From: Solen grandis
Taxonomy: Eukaryota > Mollusca > Bivalvia > Adapedonta > Solenidae
Assembly: GCA_021229015.1 (NCBI GenBank)
Contig: CM037795.1
Location: 14,469,201 to 14,533,200, forward strand
Direction of reading: 5' to 3'
DNA length: 64,000 nucleotides
A model generated the notes under the pieces. The model saw nothing but the letters and a program-made list of their open reading frames with translations. It searched no databases and was not told where the DNA came from. This document shows, piece by piece, positions 45,055 to 64,000 of this stretch. The position numbers and the translations under genes are program-made. Each line of letters opens with the position of its first letter. Within the stretch, counting starts at the first letter, position 1.

Positions 45055-45135
45055 CCGCTAGACCAGGAATCGAACCCGGGACCACTCGTTTACAGTATGC
45101 GGGCTTTATCGACTGGTGTAATGGACAGCTTGCAC
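45055..45135 (-). mobile_element. tRNA-like SINE head (reverse)
   Basis: The reverse strand reads GGTCCCGGGTTCGATTCCTGG, a B-box, preceded by ACACCAGTCGATAAAGCCC. The first part of a tRNA does not fold properly, so I regard it as a SINE head of uncertain family. Confidence 0.45.
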
Positions 45136-45261
45136 AAATCTCTCATGATAATGGTAACGTATAGGCCGCTATTACACCATTTTGGAATTTGATTCCGAGA
45201 TTCAGAACAGAAAATAAATTGATGTATTTGTCTATTGTCTTTAAGGTCCCGCCGACAGTAT

Positions 45262-45450
45262 TTCAGCCATTTGAAGACGATGTCTACTTAAGGCAGATAT
45301 AGTGCTACCACACTGCAGTATCACACCATAGACATGTGGCACACCCAGTCACTTTATCCTGAGACTGGACCAATCATTCATATGCTGAGCACAAATCTTT
45401 ACCATTTTTATGACTTTGGCCGGGCCGGGGATCGAGCCCATGGCCTTACG
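45262..45450 (-). mobile_element. SINE family B (reverse), partial
   Basis: The reverse strand shows GCCAAAGTCATAAAAATGGT, GTGCTCAGCATATGAATGAT and GTGGTAGCACTATATCTGCC, then AAGTAGACATCGTCTTCAAA. The tRNA head is cut short. Confidence 0.7.
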
Positions 45451-45944
45451 CTCCCGTTGATATTTTCTTGACGGACCCAAAAGTGACGTATTCTGAGGAA
45501 CTATGCTGCATCGGTCCCATGTTGGGTACCAAATGTGAAGAGAAAACAATGAAGCAAGACCCAGGACCCCTCGATCGCTAACAGGGGAAGTACTCTTCAA
45601 CAGACCTGCCAGACCGCTCATTGCAAATGGTTGCTTATAGGCCTTTATGCCTTTCATAAGTTTTATAAATACCAGTATGCAGAGAGAACATAATCAAAAC
45701 ACCATTCTCAATGTGACATTGATATTGATATATTTAAGTCACTTGACTGAAACCCTTTCGCTGTACACGTGACATCACTATTGTTTCAGTCAGATGTTAA
45801 TTCGGTCATGATCAGATGTACAAAAAGCTCGAACGAACGCTTTCTCCATAAAAAAATACACTGAGCCCATAGCAAGGTCAGTTATCTATATATAAGGACG
45901 GCCAGCTTAACAATTCATTCATATCACGCATTAATGTCCATGTA

Positions 45945-45981
<37 letters not shown>
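45945..45981. repeat. (TA)n microsatellite
   Basis: About 17 TA dinucleotides, intergenic. Confidence 0.95.
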
Positions 45982-45982
<1 letters not shown>

Positions 45983-47484
45983 TACACCAGATTGTGATCC
46001 ATGTGATCACACACTGGCAAAAGATATCTATATACATATGAATTGGTGATGATGACATGTAACTTGGATCTGAATGATACAATTGATTGTCTGTGAGAGT
46101 TTCGGTGGCCGTGTGTCACCTTAGATAACAGGGAACTATGATAACATTCGAACTCGGTCAACCTACTTCAAATGCTGGTCATCAGACAGTCCTAATAATG
46201 AGTGGGTCAATAAAGTTTCGACTGAAAGTTATGGAATTCGGTCTACCAAATCCTTATTTAAATCATAATTTCATTAAGATCATGTTGCCACGCGATATAA
46301 AATAATTTTGACTTCCAAGGCGCCCATCTAATCAGGTTTCAATTCAATATTTGCATATATATAATGCAGCCGCATGCAAGAATTTTGATCATTTCGTGTC
46401 TTATAACTGGTGCATTTAGTCCCAGTCTCCTGTCTACATGGTGTATGGCACGTACGAACCGTATTGTATACAAAGGTAAACAAAGAACAAGCATGTCTCG
46501 CCTTTAAGGTATATGTAGGTCAATACCAAATTATCTTCGCATTTACAATGTGAGCGATTGTTCCTGCCAATTTAGAAGACCGCACGTGCACTTCAGTATA
46601 ATATAGTAGAATACGCATGATTGACCCTTAGCCAAAAAGTTCCAGCAGCAGTTTTCAGCATTTGATATCTGACGTACACTGCGTAAATTTTTCCGTCAAC
46701 CATGAGTGAACGAATTGTGAAAAGGGAACCAACCATTAATATTTGGTCTCTAGTAAAGATACAATCGAAACACGTAGGTAAGATTTAGTTAACGGGATGG
46801 GCGATGCATTTAATCTCATTTGTTGAAAATTAACGATCTCAGTTGTTAAAAATTAACGAGGTACGATTAGGTGAATGGTAAATAATACATCTAATTAGGG
46901 ACGCATATATGTCAATTAAATAACTATATATACAGTTTAGATTTATCAGTATTGATATATTACATAAACAGCAAAGGAATGGCGTATGTAGTGATTGTGA
47001 CCTAGTTTAGCTTTTTATTAAGCTCTCTTTTAAATGTACCACTGCGTGGGAAAAGTAGGCCTATTACCAATTAAAGCATTAGAAATATACACTCATTTAT
47101 GGCATATTACAAAAACACACACACACGTGTACACACATGTAAAAACACGTGTGGATTTTTTTTCAGCAGAAAGCCTTGCAAGGGCTGTCCATGCATCAAA
47201 CCTGCTGCCATTGTATGAAGGTTAAACTAGGTTTAAATACATGGACGGAAATGCTTCATTATTAATCGTATAAAGACCAGACACACGCTGAATAAATCGG
47301 TTTTTATTCATCCAAGGGAATGTAAGGCTTGTCAAGCGTCAATGTATGATTGTCTGCTTGCCAAATTCCAAAAAGGTGTATACATAAGCGTTATCGAGGG
47401 CCCTATCCTACATTTTTTAAACACACACTTTGCATAAAAGGATCAATAATACGTAGGTTTATTGAGAATAAAAAATAAAATAAA

Positions 47485-47625
47485 GGACCGGTCCTGGTGA
47501 CCGGGAGGTCACGAGGTTTGATCCCCGGTTGCGAGGATGTGGTACTTGTGATGGGTTGTGATTGGACTGTTGGTCCAGTTTCAGGACACCGTGACTTGGT
47601 GTGGTATCATGCCACATATTGCTTT
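47485..47625 (+). mobile_element. SINE family B, degenerate
   Basis: GGTCCTGGTGACCGGGAGGT, then GAGGTTTGATCCCCGG and GTTGGTCCAGTTTCAGGACA, GGTGTGGTATCATGCCACAT. The head is altered and the 3' end is lost. Confidence 0.6.
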
Positions 47626-48846
47626 GAATCACCCTAATCGGAATGATATGTTACTGATAATCCCATATAAACAAGCATCAAATAAAGGAAAAATAGGACA
47701 AACCAGACTTATAAATAACTGTTATTTACTTAATTAATTTATCTCTGAACAAACAGAAATGCGCAAAAGAAACCACATCCATGTTGTATTTTTTTTCTAC
47801 AATTGGCTGTACGCCTGTAGTTAGGCTTGTCTCGAATTGCGTTTTATTTCTATTGGATACAAATGTATTTACACCTTAAAATGAAAACATCACGTTAAAT
47901 AAAAATACTTAAATAGGTAATTAATATTGTTCTAGGCACTTCTCGAAATTATTGATTGTTATCGTAATGTTCAAAACCTAATACCTGCAGTAGGCATATC
48001 TTAAAGCAGAATATAGTATTTTGCAAGCATTGAAAAACACTTTTATAGAAATCACCCGATAGTTTCGTAAACACAGTAGCTTATAATATGAGGAAAAACT
48101 TAATAATGTTGCGAAAATAACTGTACTTTTATTTTTCAGTATATCTTACTGAGAATTTATATCTAATTGGATAGACTAAATGAGCCATTTTAAAAATGAA
48201 AACATTTATGTTATTTTGATACATTTAAAGGTAAAAAACGTTATATCCACATAAATAAGTAATGTACATTGTTTAGGCATATTTTGTTTAAGGAAGAACC
48301 CTTACGTTTTTCATGTGCTTTGCGTTTGAATTTTTGTCCATAGATATCCGAATTAGAGATATATTTTATCCGAAAAAATATAAATTTTAATAGCTTATTA
48401 ATTTTGATGTTTGGAGCAGAAATAACCAGGGTCTCTTTAATACTAAATACAGAGACCTGAAATAACGAAATCATAAGCAAATGAAATTTCTGCTTCTATG
48501 TAATTCACATAAAAAATCCTTGAATTTACTCTTGAAAATGGCCGCCAATAGTAAGGATATTCACTGATCAATGTTGGAATTATATATAACCCTGTGCAAC
48601 AAGCCTCATAATGTTCCCTACCCTACTACGTAAGTCGGTCCATTTTCTGGCATGATTAATCATACAAACGTCATTTGTCATTGCAATAAATAAATAAATA
48701 TAAGAAAGTATTCAAAGGTCAATCCAAATTTGCTTCTAGGTCTACGTACCGTCTGTCTTAAATATGAGAGCACAATTAATTGGGTCAAGAGGACGGGCCT
48801 CTCCAGTGAAATCCGTGTTGGAGGTGTGGAAAAATTAAGACTTCTC

Positions 48847-48907
48847 ATTGGTCCGTCACAAGATTTCCAACCAATCAAATAGTACCGCACGCTATTACTT
48901 GTAAACA
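48847..48907 (+). promoter_or_regulatory. Probable HPD core promoter region
   Basis: Just upstream of the HPD start codon are an inverted CCAAT (ATTGG, 48847-48851), a forward CCAAT (48871-48875) and GTAAACA (48901-48907), a forkhead-type core. No TATA box is evident. Spacing suits a promoter or short 5' UTR, but the transcription start is not known. Confidence 0.4.
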
Positions 48908-48920
48908 TCGTAAGACAGAG

Positions 48921-58146
<9,226 letters not shown>

Positions 58147-58284
58147 GTAAGTACACTGTCTTTCTATCTTTAACCTAAATACAAGTTATTTGTATTTTAA
58201 TGTTTCAATGAATAACATCATTTCTGTTTTATATTTACCCAGCACAGTGTCAAAAAGTAAAGTTGGAGTTATATATGTAACCAA

Positions 58285-58360
58285 GTAAAAAATCCTACTG
58301 CCCAGAGCTGGGATCGAACTTGGTACCCTTGGTGTGCAATTTGGACACTCTACCATTTTG
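58285..58360 (-). mobile_element. tRNA-like SINE head (reverse)
   Basis: The reverse strand reads GGTACCAAGTTCGATCCCAG, a B-box-like motif, after TAGAGTGTCCAAATTGCACA. The full tRNA fold is not supported. Family uncertain. Confidence 0.4.
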
Positions 58361-58527
58361 TCACAAAATCAAGCTCCGTGGCAAAGAAGTGCAATTGCCA
58401 TTTTATACTTCTACTGCATACACCCCTCCTTACAAGAAAATGGCCCCACATTCCTTGGGTATAAATTCAACACCTTTGAGGTACTTACATTGGGCTCCAA
58501 ATGTAGATCATCCTACTTCCCAGAGCT

Positions 58528-58916
58528 GGCCCCGTGTTCTCAAAAAATATTTAAGAATGGTCTTAGGCTCAAATTTGAGTATCAAACTCAAATTTCTATT
58601 GAACCTAATGGGCATAGTTTGAGTTTGGGTATGAAAATTGTACTTAACCCTTTCCCTCATAGAGGACACCATGAAAAGACCTATGCGAACAGCATAAAAC
58701 CAGATCAGCCTGCGAGTAACTCGCAGGCTGATCAGGTTTTATGCTGTTCGCTGCTCCTCAGTGGTCTGGAAATGAGGATTTTGTAATTAAATTTGGTAAG
58801 GTTTAACTGTGGTTTTCTGCAGATTAGGCTTTATGTGGTACCTACTGAGTGCGTCAAAATGAGTCTATATGAGGGAAAGGGTTAAGTGTGAGTTTTATTT
58901 TTGAGAACACGGGGCC
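58528..58916. mobile_element. GGCCCCG fold-back element, copy 2, split by a MITE
   Basis: The left end is GGCCCCGTGTTCTCAAAAA and the right end is TTTTTGAGAACACGGGGCC, inverted. Without the 234-bp MITE and one TTAA it is about 151 bp. The inner tract again alternates CAAATTTGAG and CTCAAATTT. Confidence 0.8.
58648..58881 (+). mobile_element. TTAA-flanked MITE, copy 3, nested
   Basis: Exactly 234 bp, with TTAA at 58644-58647 and 58882-58885 and CCCTTTCCCTCAT inverted ends. It carries the same palindrome CAGCCTGCGAGTAACTCGCA as copy 2. It is inserted into the GGCCCCG element. Confidence 0.9.
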
Positions 58917-58937
58917 TGGAATCAAATAGAGACCTTT

Positions 58938-58990
58938 TGTAATTAAATTTGGTAAGGTTTAACTGTGGTTTTGTGCAGATTAGGCTTTAT
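58938..58990 (+). mobile_element. Detached fragment of the TTAA MITE
   Basis: GTAATTAAATTTGGTAAGGT, then TTAACTGTGGTTTTGTGCAG and ATTAGGCTTTAT repeat an internal part of the MITE just beside copy 3, without ends. Confidence 0.75.
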
Positions 58991-59454
58991 AAAGTCAAAG
59001 TGATACTTATTAGTATTATGCTGATCTTACTGTTAATACTCTATTATATATTTCTATTACGGTTAAGAGTTGAAAGCAATTGTATTTTCATTGTAACTTT
59101 TGTATTCTGTATTGTGGCATACTTATTCAAAAATCTCAAATTGAAATCCAGGCAGGAAGAATGCCATTTATACTTCAACTATAGATCAGCTGGTTCATCT
59201 ATATGTTACTGTTGTACATTGTGTGTGTCTGCCTTAAGAAGTTCATATTCATTTTGACAGTGATGTAGCGGAGTATATCGCTTCAGTTGCTTGTAGAATG
59301 TTGTTCCGCTTACATATGACTGCGACTATTGTGAACAGCTGTTCTGTCCCATCACGTCCCGTCCCACCACGTCCCGTCCCGTCCTTAATTTACCTTACAT
59401 ACTGTGAGATCATTAATTTTCATGGGGCACTAATTTTTGTCGATTTCATGGAGG

Positions 59455-59554
59455 NNNNNNNNNNNNNNNNNNNNNNNNNNNNNNNNNNNNNNNNNNNNNN
59501 NNNNNNNNNNNNNNNNNNNNNNNNNNNNNNNNNNNNNNNNNNNNNNNNNNNNNN
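59455..59554. other. Assembly gap (100 N)
   Basis: A second 100-N placeholder. Some terminal HPD exons could be hidden in it. Confidence 0.99.
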
Positions 59555-59805
59555 CTAAAACTTGTTTAAAAGGTGAATGTTTGAACATGTACTTAGTTGT
59601 TTTGCTATCCAATTCAATAGTGAGTGTGTGGGAGGAATAATAATACATGTAGAATAAAAACACAATTCATCCCCTCTCTCTCCCTCTCTCTCTCTTACCC
59701 ATGATTCTTTGAGCGCTTTTACACAGGTCATTCAGACCAGTGTTGACACATTGCTCTCATAGTTACACATACACTGTACATTGACCTGTTGCAAGCCAGC
59801 TAGCA

Positions 59806-60938
59806 GAGCTGCATCTAATTATAGAACATAGGTAACTTCTGTCAAATTTTCTCTGTTTTTATTCTGGGTCATGTATTGAAATTCTCTATAAATTCATCAA
59901 TTCTTGGCAGATTTTCAAAATTCTTTTTTTGTTGACGAGGTAAGACATTCTTTTTTCCAATGATGACAAAATATATCACACATTTAAACTTTAAAGGCTT
60001 TAAAATCAATTCAAAGTTTGACCAAACTTCATACTGCCACCAAACAACCAAATCAATCCCGATCTGAAAAAACTAAAATTCTTCAAGAAGTACTTTTTAG
60101 AGGCTTTTGATTTTACCCATATTCTTTCGATAAAATATTTTTAGATTTTGAGATATTTAAGGTAAAAGAAAAAACCAATAATCACAATATGACCTTGACC
60201 TTTGCATTTTTTGAAAATTTGAAACTGTGAAGTCCCTGGAAACAACAAACAATACAATCTGTGAAAATTTCATAAAGATTGCTTCAAAAATAATGACAGA
60301 ATCCTCCAAAAAACTAAAAAAATGCCTATTCTCGAAAATTTGTTTCCTCCATATTTTAGTGCACTTTGACCGCTTATTGAAAGCCATTTTATGCATTTTC
60401 TGAAATCGCCACCCCATATATTTTGTGCGCAAAGATCTTCGGAATCAATTTCAAAAAACAGAATGAGCGTATCTAATCTCTAACAAAAATGGGCATGTTT
60501 TTCGTGGACACACCCTAATTTGCCAGATTTTTTCAAAGATTCAAACATTCAACCTCTTCTAGCTCAAAAGTTTCAAAGATATGGATATTGCCACTCATCA
60601 TATTTTAACGGGCAGTTGACAGAGAACAGAATGCAAAAAACTGCATACAAATAAAATGTCAAATGACAGAGTTATCGGCAATTATATGTTTTGATGCTAA
60701 ACGCCACCTAGCGGCAAAACTTAGTACTAAAATGAAAAACAAACTTAGTGGTGCACAACTTCAGATACATGTGAGTATGCATGGAAATTTTCATATTTGT
60801 AGCACTTCTAATCATGTCGCAACAGCGGCCACAAAAAAAGTGCAAAGAATAATAATAATGGAAAAAAAAAAAAGGGAAAAAGAAACACAAGAAGAACAGT
60901 AGGTTTTCGCGGCTGCGTTGCAGTCCACGAAAACCTAA
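59806..60938. repeat. 1.1-kb repeat, first copy
   Basis: It is the first of two direct copies (the second at 61345-62480). Shared landmarks: TCTAATTATAGAACATAGGT, TTGTTGACGAGGTAAGACAT, ATATGACCTTGACCTTTGCA, ACGCCACCTAGCGGCAAAAC and the end hairpin AGGTTTTCG..CGAAAACCT at 60901-60937. No coding capacity. Class unknown; the end hairpin hints at a rolling-circle-type element. Confidence 0.75.
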
Positions 60939-61344
60939 CTAGATTTGCATACTGCAAATGCACCGGTTTTCGTGATGATCAACAGTTTCAAACCTGATCA
61001 GCCAAGTTAAAATACCAGAAAAACAACAAAATGCAAAATGCTTTATATATCTTAGTGATTTTCTTCATTGGTGAATTCAGCTGTGACCAAAACTTAAATT
61101 AAAGGCATCTCCAAAGGAATGTGATGTCCCACTGAGCCAGGCCCCCATCTGCTGTGATCAGACCTGTTAATATCTGGTCATCACTGCAGGGAGTCTTTAA
61201 CCAATACAGTAGCTATGTGTGTAAAACCTCTGATGGGTTGATGCATAACTAAATTACCTGCTACAATGGAAGTGAGATAGTAGGCTAGTTTTACACATAC
61301 ATTCATGACCTGTTACATCCCAACTTAAAGAGCAAAGATAGCAG

Positions 61345-62480
61345 AGCAGAGTTCTAATTATAGAACATAGGTATCCAGTGAAGCACATTCTGTCAAATTT
61401 TCTCAGTTTTTATTCTGGGTCATGTATTTAAATTCTCTATAAATTCATCAATTCTCAACAGATTTGCAAAATTCTTTTTTTGTTGACGAGGTAAGACATT
61501 CTTTTTTCCAATGATGACAAAATATATCACACATTTAAACTTTAAAGGCTTTGAAATCAGTTCAAAGTATGACCAAACTTCAAACTGCCACCAAACAACC
61601 AAATCAACCCCGATCTGAAAAAACTAAATTTCTTCAAAAAGTACTCTTTAGAGGCTTTTGATTTTACCCATATTCTTTCGATAAAATATTTTTAGATTTT
61701 GAGATATTTAAGGTCAAAGAAAAAACCAATAATCGCAATATGACCTTGACCTTTGCATTTTTTGAAATTTTGAAACTGCGAAGTCCTTTGAAACAACAAA
61801 CAATACAATCTGTGAAAATTTCATAAAGATTGATTAAAAAATAATGGCAGAATCATCAAAAAACTAAAAAAATGCCTATTCTCAAAAAAAAAATTCCTCC
61901 ATATTTTAGTGCACTTTGACCGCTTATTGAAAGCCATTTTATGCATTTTCTGAAATCGCCACCCCATATATTTTGTGCGCAAAGATCTTCGGAATCAATT
62001 TCAAAAAACAGAATGAGCGTATCTAATCTCTAACAAAAATGGGCATGTTTTTCGTGGACACACCCTAATTTGCCAGATTTTTTCAAAGATTCAAACATTC
62101 AACCTCTACTAGCTCAAAATTTTCAAAGATATGGATATTGCCACTCATCATATTTAAAGGGGCAGTTGACAGAGAACAGAATGCAAAAAACTGCATACAA
62201 ATAAAATGTCAAATGACAGAGTTATCGGCAATTATATGTTTTGATGCTAAACGCCACCTAGCGGCAAAACTTAGTACTAAAATAAAAAACAAACTTAATG
62301 GTGCACAACTTCAGATGAGTATGCATGGAAATTTTCATATTTGTAGCACTTCTAATCATGCCGCAACAGCGGCCACAAAAAAAGTGCAAAGAATAATAAT
62401 AATGGAAAAAAAAAAAAGGGAAAAAGAAACACAAGAAGAACAGTAGGTTTTCGCGGCTGCGTTGCAGTCCACGAAAACCT
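61345..62480. repeat. 1.1-kb repeat, second copy
   Basis: It is a direct repeat of 59806-60938, offset about 1.54 kb, with scattered differences and short indels. It ends with the same hairpin at 62444-62480. The last ~85 bp (GGGAAAAAGAAACACAAGAA to the hairpin) is then repeated once more, up to 62565. Confidence 0.75.
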
Positions 62481-62565
62481 AATAATAATGGAAAAAAAAA
62501 AGGGAAAAAGAAACACAAGAAGAACAGTAGGTTTTCGCGGCTGCGTTGCAGTCCACGAAAACCTA
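62444..62565. repeat. Duplicated 85-bp hairpin module
   Basis: Two tandem copies of the AGGTTTTCGCGGCTGCGTTG hairpin (62444-62480, 62529-62565) are separated by the A-rich AAGAAACACAAGAAGAACAG spacer. Confidence 0.85.
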
Positions 62566-63680
62566 AAAATATTTTATTGAGAGCGTATGAACAAAAGTTT
62601 TAGTTCTTGAAGAGCTCTTTATAAGTCCAAAGTTTGATCCTTTTTCAGAATAATTGTAAATGAGTTTTTATTGTTCAAATTGTTATATATAAGAAATAGA
62701 ATGTTCGACAAGTGCGACTTTAGACTTGATTGAAGTATTTGCTGCATGCATTCGTAGGTACCCAAGAGTAAAATATTAATCAATTTTGTTTCTCATTTTG
62801 CTGCTAGGGGGGCGCTTTGCTTAAAATCACACTTTTGCTTATAACTCAAAGTTAAAGTCTGATCCAAATGGGGTTTGTTGCATTATGTTCCTTGTTGATA
62901 GCCTAAAAAAATATAATAGTATCAAGGTATGTGTGGCTGAAAATATTTGAGCTAGTAATGGAAGGTTGAAAGTTCGAACCTCGCAATAAACTGTGCAAAT
63001 AAATGTAGGTATATGAAAAACCTACCCATTTTTGTTAGAGATCAGATAGAAGAATTATGTTTTCTGCATACGATTTGCAAGACATATACGTACAAAAAAT
63101 ATGGGGTAGCGAATTTAAGAAATGAATGGTTTTTCCTCTAGAAACGGTCAAAAATCACTAAAATATTGGAAAAAATAAAATTTCTAATGCACATTTTTGT
63201 CGCACCTGTCTTTATTTTTTTGTTCATTCTTCTTGAAATATTCACGCCTTATGTATTGTTATGTTTGAAAGGGCCTCACAATTAAAAAGTTAAAAAATAA
63301 ATGAAAAGGTCAAGGTCATATTACGATTATTGTGTTTTTATTCTGCCCCAAATAGCTCCAAAACTAAAAATATTTCATTGAAGGCATATGAACAAAAGTT
63401 TTAGTTCTTGAAGCGCTCTTTCCAGTGATTTTAGTTTTTGAAGATCGGATTTGATTTGGTCATTTTACGGCAGTCCAAAGTTTGATCCTTTTTTTTGGAA
63501 TAATTGTAAATCAGTTTTTATGCTTCAAATTGTGATACGTAAGAAATGGAATGTTTGACTAGTGCGACTTGTATACTTGATTGAACTATTTGCTGCATTG
63601 CTAGGTACCTAATGGTAAAATTTTATACTATTTTATTTTTTCATTTTGCCTCTAGGGGGCGCTTGGCTTGAAATCACTCT
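62566..63680. repeat. Diverged direct duplication
   Basis: About 62570-62830 is repeated at about 63365-63675: TATGAACAAAAGTTTTAGTT, CAAAGTTTGATCCTTTTT, TAGTGCGACTT..ACTTGATTGAA and CTAGGGGGCGCTT occur in the same order in both. No coding frame. Confidence 0.65.
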
Positions 63681-63934
63681 TTATAACTAAAAAACTTGAA
63701 GTCTGATTTTTATGCATTTTTTTGCATTCTGTTCCTTGGTGACATCAATTTGAAACGACACTCAAAAATTAATGAAATATTTCACGAAAATGATTGTAAT
63801 TTAATGCAACATTAATTCGTAATAATGTTGAGTGTCATGTCGCATTGTCGAGTGTCATTTTATACTGTTGTGTGTCGTTTGCAATTGTTGTTTATCGATT
63901 ACAATTGTCGTTTGTCGACTTCATAAAGCAACAC

Positions 63935-63952
63935 ACACACACACACACACAC
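63935..63952. repeat. (CA)n microsatellite
   Basis: About nine or more CA dinucleotides, preceded by repeated TTGTCG / TTGTTG words (63835-63920). Confidence 0.9.
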
Positions 63953-64000
63953 ATCTAAAGTGGCAATAACCTCATTCCATAAAAAAATCAACTTTGCGAC

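Larger units (their letters stand above)
44122..48840. other. Intergenic, no confirmed gene
   Basis: It contains SINE fragments (45055-45130, 45262-45450, 47485-47660) and a TA microsatellite. A possible orphan first exon lies at 46703-46774 (see findings). Otherwise it is AT-rich DNA with no supported features. Confidence 0.4.

Noticed and set aside
60657..62446. Two similar frames of 79 and 102 codons (TELSAIICFDAKRHLAAKLS)
   Set aside because: They belong to the duplicated 1.1-kb repeat. The similarity reflects the duplication, they run into A-rich DNA, and I recognise no protein family.

Overview
This window is a stretch of animal nuclear DNA, most likely from a bivalve mollusc. It is AT-rich, with short exons separated by GT..AG introns, many microsatellites and a dense load of short non-autonomous transposons. 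The repeats are of kinds I know from bivalves: tandem-core 'pearl'-like elements rich in TGACCTTGACCT, tRNA-headed SINEs and fold-back elements. I cannot name the species.

Four protein-coding genes can be reconstructed from spliced exons whose phases all agree. (1) Minus strand, 512-9253: ten exons of neurofibromin (NF1, a Ras GTPase-activating protein). They cover only part of the N-terminal helical-repeat region, and the gene runs off the left edge. (2) Plus strand, 11997-18484: seven exons of flotillin-2 (FLOT2), ending at its stop codon. (3) Plus strand, 25635-31179: a complete four-exon, 172-residue single-pass membrane protein of the Shisa/CYYR1/WBP1 (six-cysteine) type. (4) Plus strand, 48921-58146: eleven exons of 4-hydroxyphenylpyruvate dioxygenase (HPD, tyrosine catabolism). 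Its last exons are missing, beyond the window or in a gap. These are separate housekeeping or membrane genes with no sign of a shared pathway. NF1 and FLOT2 stand head to head, and as I recall both human orthologues lie at 17q11.2. The 5' exons of both are absent from the 2.7 kb between them, which contains a 100-N assembly gap (9355-9454). A second 100-N gap lies at 59455-59554.

Layout: 1-9.3 kb NF1, with a 45-bp minisatellite, a TA-flanked inverted-repeat element, a pearl-like element and two TTAA-flanked MITEs in its introns. 9.4-11.7 kb gap plus nested tandem-core repeats. 12-18.5 kb FLOT2, then its 3' UTR and downstream DNA to about 23 kb. 23-25 kb SINEs and simple repeats. 25.2-31.2 kb the Shisa-like gene with a paired CRE-type site upstream. 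31.2-48.9 kb is gene-poor and holds fold-back elements, two 35-bp minisatellites, a decayed non-LTR retrotransposon (38.56-40.23 kb) and a second pearl-like element (43.45-44.12 kb). 48.9-58.2 kb HPD with SINEs, a 72-bp minisatellite and a nested MITE. 59.7-64 kb is a repeat block with a 1.1-kb direct duplication.

The window's novelty lies in its repeat biology, not in a new gene system: exact-length TTAA MITEs, elements nested in elements, unrelated tandem-core elements sharing terminal modules, and several fold-back elements. I saw no operon-like cluster, CRISPR array, complete tRNA or rRNA gene, or intact autonomous transposon.
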